Assembly: GCA_027924585.1 (NCBI GenBank)
Contig: BSBM01000609.1
Span: forward strand, 1,313,501 to 1,377,500
Reading direction: 5' to 3'
From: Larix kaempferi
Lineage: Eukaryota > Streptophyta > Pinopsida > Pinales > Pinaceae
Length of the DNA stretch: 64,000 bases
The notes under the pieces were generated by a model that saw only the letters and a list, made by a program, of their open reading frames with translations, was not told where the DNA came from and did not search any database. Positions 57,007 through 64,000 of this stretch are shown here, piece by piece (the stretch's first letter is position 1; the number at the start of each line of letters is the position of its first letter). A program made the translations under genes and the position numbers.

Positions 57007-59072
57007 GCACCAATGTTTCTGCTCTGGGGACTTTATTTTAGGTTTTCTTTCAGTTTTATAGTCTCTTAGATTTCTGAGAGGTTTTTATAGGTTACTTTTC
57101 TATTTCCTTTTGCTTTGATTCATTTCAGTCTGACTGTGCAAAGCCCTTTTTCATTTCGTTTAGTCCTTGTGCGCTAGTCTTCTGTGCATACAAAAGCGCA
57201 TCTTCTGCCCTGTGTGCTAGTTTCCTTGAAACATACCCACACACTTTTTGTTGCAGGCATTGGTTTTTATACCAGACAGAAGCATACTTTCCTGTAGGTC
57301 TAAAATTTTCACTAGGGTTTGGTTTCCAGGTTGTTTGATCTACTGTTGGAACTTGCTTTGTCTTTTTTACTGTCTTGAGACATATTTGTCTTGTTTGAGT
57401 CTTGCTTTAACCTCTTGAAATTCCTTTTGGATTACTTCACTTACCTCGGCACTTGTTTTAGGTGTCTTTTCTGCTTTTTAGGTCTTTTGAGCCTATGCGC
57501 GACTCTCTGCTAGTCACTGTAGCGCACATTTTTCCCTAAACACGTGTTGCATTCCTGCATACCTCTGCACTCAATGCTTGTTGTCTGTTGCAATACCTTT
57601 GCACTTTTACTGAGTTTTTCCTTATTTTTTAGGGTTTGACATCAGATTGAGTTTTTCGGTGTCTTTGACAGATTTTATGGTCTGGATACTTTTCTGAACT
57701 TTTGTTCAGGTCAGTCTGAGCTGGTTGAAGTCTTCTTGTTAGCTTTTCCTTTTGAGTTTGTGTGGTGGTAGAGTTACTTTGGTTTTCTTTCCTACCCTAC
57801 CTGTTTGGTGGATGCTTTTCTTTGGTTTTTGATTCTTAGGAGCAGCCTCTAGGCCTGTCTTTCCGTTGTATGCATTACCTTTGCCTTTTATTTCGCATCT
57901 TGTTCCAAATCTAGAGTTTTTCACAGAAACAACTCTGTAGGTCAAGCCTTTGTCATATTTGGATTTGATTGTTTTAAGCCATTAAGTTTTTATCTTTAAC
58001 CACACCCTCGATAGATCTTGCTTGTTTCCTTTTTTCAGATTCATTTTCTTTTGCAAAATAGAAGAAAAGATCAAAAAATGAAAATTGGTAGCATAGTTGT
58101 AAGACTTGCCATTATTGTTTCGAAGTAGGATAGATTATTTTGCTATTTGCTTTGGAAATTAAAAAGAAAATTTGTATGCTTAGGATTGCGTATCTTTTGT
58201 TTTGAAAGACATAAATGAAAAAATAATAGTTTTTGTGAAGTTTTAAGCATCATTTGTACACACTTTGCTTTCTATCATAAACCATACCACACACTTCACT
58301 ACTCTTTTTGAGTAAAAAGTAGCCTCTAAAAAGAAATTTTAATAAAATCAATTAATAACGTTTTCATTTTAGGTTTGGCACTACATCAACTAGCTTAGGC
58401 TAGGGTTTCGGGGTAAATCACCTTAAACTGCCCAAAATCAGTTTCATTGCTCAATAATCGTAGTAAGACAATCTCTTAGGTAAACCCACTTATATCAAAA
58501 TATCGTGGGAACGCTATACTCAAACCAGAGTTAAGCACAAGGCCGTGTGCGACTGGAACTGCTGAGGATACCCCTTCACTTTCCTTTCAAACATAAACTA
58601 GAGCTGATTCGTGTATGGGGGTCCACTAGTACTTTTAAGTGCTTTTGGATTTCGGGCTTTGTTACCCTTCCCATGCGTCTTGGCTAGGATGACGACTGTT
58701 CCCCTAGGTAATTTTGTATTTTTTGTATCCTTAGTATCTTAACTCGAGGGCTCTTTACAGGTAGAGTGGAAGGTTATTTCCACTTCACCTCGGACAGACA
58801 TGGAAGCTAACCCTTTGAAGTAATTCCGGGAGGGTGGTTTGGTGATTCAAATGCTTGCACTCAGAGGACCTCCATCGGACGTCATGTAACTGACCGTCAA
58901 TACTCTATTAGTTTGTTTTGGGCCCTCATCATCCCAGACTTGCTTCTGAGAGTATTAGCTTTGTTTTCCTGGTTTTGATCACTTAGGGCATTTTTTTTAG
59001 TGGTATGTTGTTTGCTCCCTAGTTGTTTAGTTGCCACTAGGTTTTTATACTTAGTTTGATTTTGATATAGCT
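57007..59072 (+). other. G4 leader (5' untranslated) region
   Basis: T-rich 2 kb sequence without a convincing frame; a basic minus-strand frame at 57739-57945 is judged chance. Confidence 0.5.
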
Positions 59073-61305
59073 GTGGAGGACCAACCTCTTCGTAGGTCTA
59101 GGAGGTTGCAAAACATTCCCCCACTCATTGTGGAGCCTCCACCGCCACCGCGATGTCGGAGGACGGATTCTCGTGGTTCATACGAACTTGAGGGTGAAAC
59201 TGAACCACCTAGAGAACCACAGATCAGATTTCAGGATCAACAGGTCTTTGATACTATTGAGGTTGAGGACTTAACTTCTCGAGAGTTTAGCATTCCTTTC
59301 AACCCTCCCCTGACTGAACCAAATGATCCATTACTTGTAATTGTAGACTCTCTAGGCCAACCCGAGTATAGTGCGTACTGGTTAACCCCTTTTCATTCCA
59401 TGACTAATCCAGGAGATGAGACGGGAGTTCCTCAAACTCCCACTGTGGTTATGGTTTCAAAAGTTCTCTCTCCTTCCTTTGCAAACACTGCAGCATCTAG
59501 CTCTTCACAGACTACTTCTGCTTCGAGCCCGTCTTTTATTTTTAATGTTGGTACTGTAGGCATGTCAAGCTCACAAGCTTCAACATCAACTAATGTCTCT
59601 ACCCCCAATTTTGGACCAACTAATATCCCTTTGACAGGGATACCTATAGTGACATTTACTCAATGTCCTGTTACTCAATAATTCTAGGGCATACCACAGT
59701 CTTCTCCTTCCACATCTTTAGTAGGATCAATCCCCACTACATCGATGCCTATTATGGGTTCGATGATGACACCGTCCATTACAACTACACATGGTTTTAA
59801 CCCCTACACAGGTTATAATGTAAATCCATCTAATATACATGTAGGGAGCATCCCCTTCTCACTGTTTGTTGGAGGGGGTAGTAACATTTTAAACCCACAT
59901 TACGGAGGGGCTAACACCCAGTCGCAATGGACGAATACCCCGGGAATCAATCCTCTTTCTTATGGATGGGGATTGGGGAAATTTTAACAATGCTTTTACC
60001 TCACAACCGATGGTTTGGGGAAACCCCAACCAACAGTACACGAACTAGGTTTTGGGAGGTTCCCCCTACTGAATTCCTGCTTACCAAATTCCATCGGGAC
60101 GACCTCGTTTACCTTTTCTGGAAACTTTGAATTTTCCAGATCTTTCAAGACTTACTAACAATCCAGTGCGCCACAATCCTACATGGTCATCAGTTCCCAC
60201 TAAGCTTCCTTCAGACATTCCAAAGTTTGAAGGTAAGACTGGTGAAGATCTTGGTGACCACATCACTACGTTTCATATCCGGTGCTCTTCTAATTCATTG
60301 AACAACGATTCCATCAGATTGAGGCTCTTTCAGAGAACCTTGACTAGTGTTGTAGCTAAATGGTATATTGAACTGCCTGCTGCTACTTATGATAACTTTT
60401 GGGATCTGGCAACAGTTTTTCTAAATCACTTTCAACTTCCTATCCGGTATGATGCTGGCATAGACCTTCTGTCAACCTTCAGGAAGAAAAAATCCACTCA
60501 CTTATCTGACCATATTCAGGAGTGGCGAAGGAGAAAGAGGCTCATTAAAGCCGACATCCCTCCAGAGTTCCTATTAGAGTGGTATTTCAAATCACTCCTT
60601 CCTTACATTTCTAAGGAAGTAGCAACTTCTGAGGTGTCCTCCAAAGAGGAAGCTATCCTTAGAACCCAACAGCTTGATCTGGTGTATGCTCAGTCTGGGC
60701 TCTTATATGATATTATTCCTAATGCACCGAGATCTAATATAGATCTAGGTAAACCCAAGCCTAGACCACATGCTGATGGCATCGTGGGTTCAGTAGATTA
60801 TGCAGCGTTTAAAGCTTTAACTAAGCAGGTTCACACCTTATCTTTCAAACAGTCTACTGCGGAAGCAACTCCAGTTGCAACCTCTCCTTCGCAAACGGAA
60901 TCTGTACAACAAGTACAAACGAATCAAAAGGGCCCTCGAAATCCCAACAACAATAAAAAGAAGGGAAATAAAGGGGAGGGGAACCACCAAAATCCCAAGA
61001 ACACCGAAAATGCCGAGGAGGGAAAAAAGGATAAAAAGAAAGTGAAGTTCCCTTGCAAGTTATGCAAAGAGGACCACCTAACCCATCAATGCCCTCTGAT
61101 TGAAGAAACCCAGAAGCTACTCCATGAGAAGAAACCAGTTGTCTTAAAGGACCCATTCCCTCACGGACAAGATTCAGCTTCTGGCAACTCCAATGCTGGG
61201 GGCACCTCTCGTGCCTCATCTGCTGATCAATCATTTATTAATATGGTTAATTCGGACATGCTTTTACAAACTCGAGCTAGAAACTATACTCCGGACTCGC
61301 AGTAA
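59073..61305 (+). pseudogene. G4 gag
   Basis: 59073-59681 is open (starts at GTG; LRRSRRLQNIPPL, then Pro- and Ser/Thr-rich). Stops and a frameshift follow (59745-60130). 60127-61305 is open for 392 codons: PSDIPKFEGKTGEDLGDHI, RLRLFQRTLTSVVAKWYIEL and FRKKKSTHLSDHIQEWRRRK are Retrotrans_gag motifs. Near the end lie a Lys/Asn-rich linker and the zinc knuckle CKLCKEDHLTHQC (CX2CX3HX4C). gag assembles the particle and binds element RNA. The long intact frame makes G4 one of the less damaged elements here. No intact ATG was found for the first segment. Confidence 0.85.
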
Positions 61306-62345
61306 AGAGATAAGGATGTTCTCAAATCATCTAGCCCTCTCCACAACGAGAGACCAGTAGATTCACTGTCAAAGATTCCGAAACGTGTCTTCAAACAGGC
61401 TGTGCACAATCCTAACGTGCGGGCTGCTCCTAACTACAATGTTGTGGAGGATTTATCTCAAACTCCTTATGCCATGTCCACTTTGGAAGTACTACAAATG
61501 TTTCCATTACAACGCAGTGCACTTCTTGCAGGGATCGGGAGCATAGACTCATCCAATATGCTTGCTCGTTTTGATATGTCAAATATCAAACCCCGGTTGT
61601 CGTACCATGTCACTCTCCAAATAGAAGTATTCCATGGTACCAAGACTATTGGATGAGCTGTTGTAGATGAGGGCGCGTATACGTGCGTAATGTCCATTTC
61701 TTGCTGGAAGGAATTGGGCTCACTCGAATTAGCCCCCTCAAACACCTTGCTTACCTCTTTTGATGGAAGATCATTCCGTCCACATAGAGTCTTACCATTG
61801 TTTTACATTGAACTCGCTGGTAAGCTAGTGTCTATAGAGGTTGAAGTGTTGGTCCTCCAATTGATTACAATTTGTTGTTAGGTAGGAGCTGGATGTATGC
61901 AATGCAAGAAGTGCCATCAGCTGTTTTCTGAGTTTTAATGTTCCCTCACAAAGGCAAGATCATCACAGTTGATCAACTTTCTTTTTCTCGGAAAAACAAC
62001 CAGACTTCATCGGATTCAACAATTCTGTTGGTTAATCAGTTTCACCCAGCTACTGAAATTTTAGGAGCAGGACTTTATGGGTCATTAATGGGAACTTTTG
62101 ACCTACCTATCCCTGTTCATTCTATTGGTTTTGAGGAGTGTTCACCGTCTGATATTTTCACGGTTTGTCCAACGACGGATCCATGGATTCTCCCCACCAA
62201 ATCGGAACCAGTAGTGCCCCTATCTATTGCGGAAGTGTCCTACTTAGACTCACAACATGCCGCAACAGAACATATCGTGACTCCATTGGTCTCTGTTGAT
62301 TCAGATATGGACTACATCGTCAGTGGACTCTATCCACTCTTTTGA
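61306..62345 (+). pseudogene. G4 aspartic protease region
   Basis: FKQAVHNPNVRAAPNYNVVE and STLEVLQMFPLQRSALLAGI precede a retropepsin-like AVVDEGAYTCVMSISCWKEL (DEGA at the catalytic site, usual DEGAS). After a frameshift NLLLGRSWMYAMQ marks the second protease loop. 61938-62345 continues with VSSIDQLSF-like post-protease sequence and a hydrophobic/acidic tail (YLDSQHAATEHIVTPLVSVD). It ends at a TGA six bases before the inverted LTR; the RT that should follow is missing. Confidence 0.8.
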
Positions 62346-62350
62346 CTGTC

Positions 62351-63269
62351 TGTTGTGCAGGAATATACCCTATAGTGGGGGAAATCACACTATCAACTTA
62401 CATGGGGTGGCAGATAGATACATTATACCTTGCACTCATTACTATGAATGAAATGAGATTAGGATTCTAAAATCAGTACCTTGTTAACGATGGCTGGTCC
62501 TAGCTTTCGCCCAATCTCCACAGTAATGTACCTGCAAAATAATTCAACCTTCCTCAACGTATCTTGACTGTAAATATATAATGAAATTGAAATCAATTTA
62601 ACATTAATTACAATCAAATATTCAATAGAAAAGACATTCCATTCGGACGGGAAGGGTATCTCGATCTTTTATTGCCAAAGAAATGTACCCAAATACAGTT
62701 ATACCTGATCTGTCCAAACACTTCTGCAACCAAGTTCTAGGCTCTTGCTCCTCACAATGACTTTGAAAATCCTTCAGCGTAACAGTATCTTCTTCTTCAT
62801 TGGCCTCTCCCTCATGGCTTCCCCTTGTATTTATGGGACAAGGCTAGAAGTTAGATTCGTGAGGCAGTTGAATTGGGAGGTTGGGGGAGTTACAAAACCA
62901 ACCTCAACTAATCCCAATTCGTAATCTTAATATATTTTTTCCATTCATCTTAATATGTGCACAGGTATCATTCTAGTAAAGCAGGGCACATTATGCAACT
63001 AATTTTCTTAAAAACTAGTGTACACATCTTTTGGGATAAGTGCGTGGGTTGTCTTCAATAGACCCAGCTTTTAGAACGCTAGATGTCAGTGGAAATAACA
63101 GCGCACATATAATGAAAACTATAGAAAAAATATTTTTTCAGCTGAAGATGTGTGATCTCAGCAGTAACTCATCCAAATTCAATCCAGCTCTTCCATCCAT
63201 AGTGTCCTTTTGTGTGATCGACAAGGAAATGTGATCACGGACGGAGAAGTGCAGATTTGACCTATAACA
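62351..63269 (-). repeat. G4 right LTR (inverted)
   Basis: 919 bp, complete from CTGCACAACA to TGTTATAGG on the minus strand, so both LTR termini are kept. Confidence 0.92.
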
Positions 63270-63285
63270 CCATGAGCTTATTGAT

Positions 63286-63798
63286 GTGCAATATTGTGAT
63301 ATACTGGATGGTTTGGAGACTAAATAAATCTTTGGAGATTTTTCATATGCACTCCTTGGTTCCATTCCTCCTTCCTATTCCATAATGACCAAATGCACAC
63401 TCCCTCAAGCTGCAAATGAAGTTGGAGACATTCTGCATTCGCTTGGACACTTGCCCCTCTCACTTGGAGTTGATTTGAAGTCCAAGCCACCACCATCATG
63501 TCATGGTTCATTTGGTTATTATATCACCTATGTTGTTTCAAAGGAGATATCAAGGAACCATCTACACATTCTTGGAGTTGATCATACCTCAGCTAGTTTG
63601 AATTTCAGGTTTCGGGATTATCTTCATATTTTTGGATTTGTTCTCACCATGTTTTGTTTGCAGAGCAAGTTCAGAGAGCCTCCAAATTCGCTTGCATCCA
63701 CTGAAGGAGAATTCAAGCACATGTTTTTGGAGCATGATCCACTTCTTCCCAAGAGGAAGATACCTCCAAACATTTATTCAAGTATCACACCTACTTGA
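63286..63798 (+). pseudogene. Conserved 170-codon frame of unknown function (C5B copy)
   Basis: Second copy of the 53910-54422 frame: QYCDILDGLE, LGSIPPSYSIM, QAANEVGDILHSLGHLPLSL, ITYVVSKEISRNHLHILGV, EGEFKHMFLEHDPLLPKRK. Length and frame are the same without any indel. Its only stop (about 63325) is at a different place from that in C5A, so the family ancestor was open throughout. Function unknown. Confidence 0.6.
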
Positions 63799-63971
63799 AG
63801 TTTGGAGCAATCAATTTTTGGTGTGTTTCATGTCCATATTGAGGTGTGGTTTTGTTCCCATGGGTTTTTTGCTATATCCTCACTTAAATGGACTAATATA
63901 TTTGTAAATGGTGACCATTGGTCTTAGTTACCAAGGCCCTATTTCTGATAATTCCTCACATAGTCAAGCTT

Positions 63972-64000
63972 AAGGGGGGGTTTTAGAATATTCTAACCAT
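63972..64000 (+). repeat. C5B polypurine tract and start of 3' LTR
   Basis: AAGGGGGGG (63972-63980) followed by TTTTAGAATATTCTAACCAT, the mutated LTR start; truncated by the window end. Confidence 0.85.

Larger units (their letters stand above)
56065..63269 (+). mobile_element. Gypsy element G4 with inverted (U3/U3) LTRs
   Basis: 7205 bp. Left LTR 56065-56984 (forward) and right LTR 62351-63269 (reverse complement), 920 and 919 bp, about 10% diverged by eye. Both outer ends are TGTTATAGGTCAAATCTGC, and the perfect TSD is CCATG (56060-56064, 63270-63274). The uninterrupted paralogue C5A (near 53900) confirms the empty site. A tRNA-type primer-binding site, a 2 kb leader, gag and protease follow the left LTR. 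RT, RNase H, integrase and a polypurine tract are absent; the right LTR begins within a few bases after the protease frame. Confidence 0.92.
54589..64000 (+). mobile_element. Copia element C5B (sharing its 5' LTR with C5A), split by G4
   Basis: 5' LTR 54589-55321, primer-binding site, gag from 55404, Gypsy G4 at 56065-63269 (TSD CCATG), remaining interior 63275-63980, polypurine tract and the first 20 bases of a 3' LTR at 63981. The first LTR is preceded by the C5A interior with its own polypurine tract, so LTR-interior-LTR-interior-LTR share a central LTR. Interior without G4 is about 1.4 kb with no pol: non-autonomous. Confidence 0.88.

Noticed and set aside
57739-57945. Basic minus-strand frame
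   Set aside because: Complement of T-rich leader sequence of G4; low complexity and no family.
56065-63269. Large TIR transposon
   Set aside because: The 920-bp termini are complete LTRs with promoter and primer-binding site; the content is gag and retropepsin.

Overview
The window looks like nuclear DNA of a seed plant, and the make-up fits a conifer or another gymnosperm. It is AT-rich and gene-poor, with old, heavily mutated and deeply nested LTR retrotransposons and LINEs, a decayed plastid-DNA insert, and only one gene that looks intact. The taxon is an inference; no marker here fixes the species.

Layout. 1-2967 is a large inverted repeat (arms of about 1.1 kb, 0.7 kb loop) whose left arm runs off the window; each arm carries a copy of an unrecognised coding-like sequence. 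It is followed by a broken JmjC (KDM3/JMJ25-like) histone demethylase fragment (3024-3802) and two tandem NLR NB-ARC fragments (4180-4805, minus). A kelch-repeat gene with an N-myristoylation-type N-terminus lies at 6567-7847 (minus). A tRNA-like, SINE-type sequence follows at 8293.

9400-29500 is one L1-type LINE broken by later insertions. These are Copia C1 (10274-13823), a plastid 16S rRNA/spacer fragment (13893-14262), and a 13.9 kb Gypsy G1 (14441-28339). G1 itself holds Copia C2 (18722-24549) and a small Gypsy derivative G2 (16336-17773). Rejoining the flanks restores the host reading frame at G1, C2 and G2, so the target-site duplications (TSDs) ATTTA, CCAGA and AACTA and the insertion order are well supported. 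Copia C3 (29869-33606, TSD TTAGC) lies in the remains of an older Copia. 33.6-41.7 kb is AT-rich sequence with small tandem repeats and no recognisable gene. Copia C4 (41770-45981, TSD TTGCT) is a relative of C1. 46-53.8 kb holds a GC-rich minisatellite, an unrecognised broken ORF, an antisense plant-mobile-domain fragment, a 97-bp tandem array and a Gypsy 3' LTR; together these suggest the remains of a Tat/Ogre-like element. 53.8-64 kb is a tandem Copia pair sharing one LTR (C5A/C5B). C5B is split by a second unusual Gypsy, G4 (56065-63269).

The most unusual observation is that G2 and G4 have LTR ends in inverted, not direct, orientation, yet both keep TG...CA termini and perfect 5-bp TSDs. 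G4 has the U3 terminus at both ends (TSD CCATG) and G2 has the U5 terminus at both ends (TSD AACTA). Both carry truncated retroviral-type genes (gag-protease; integrase). The simplest reading is integrase-mediated insertion of palindromic cDNAs made by aberrant strand transfer, one of each possible polarity. A second theme is non-autonomous Copia elements (C1/C4 and C5A/B) that lack recognisable pol but keep conserved reading frames of unknown function after gag.
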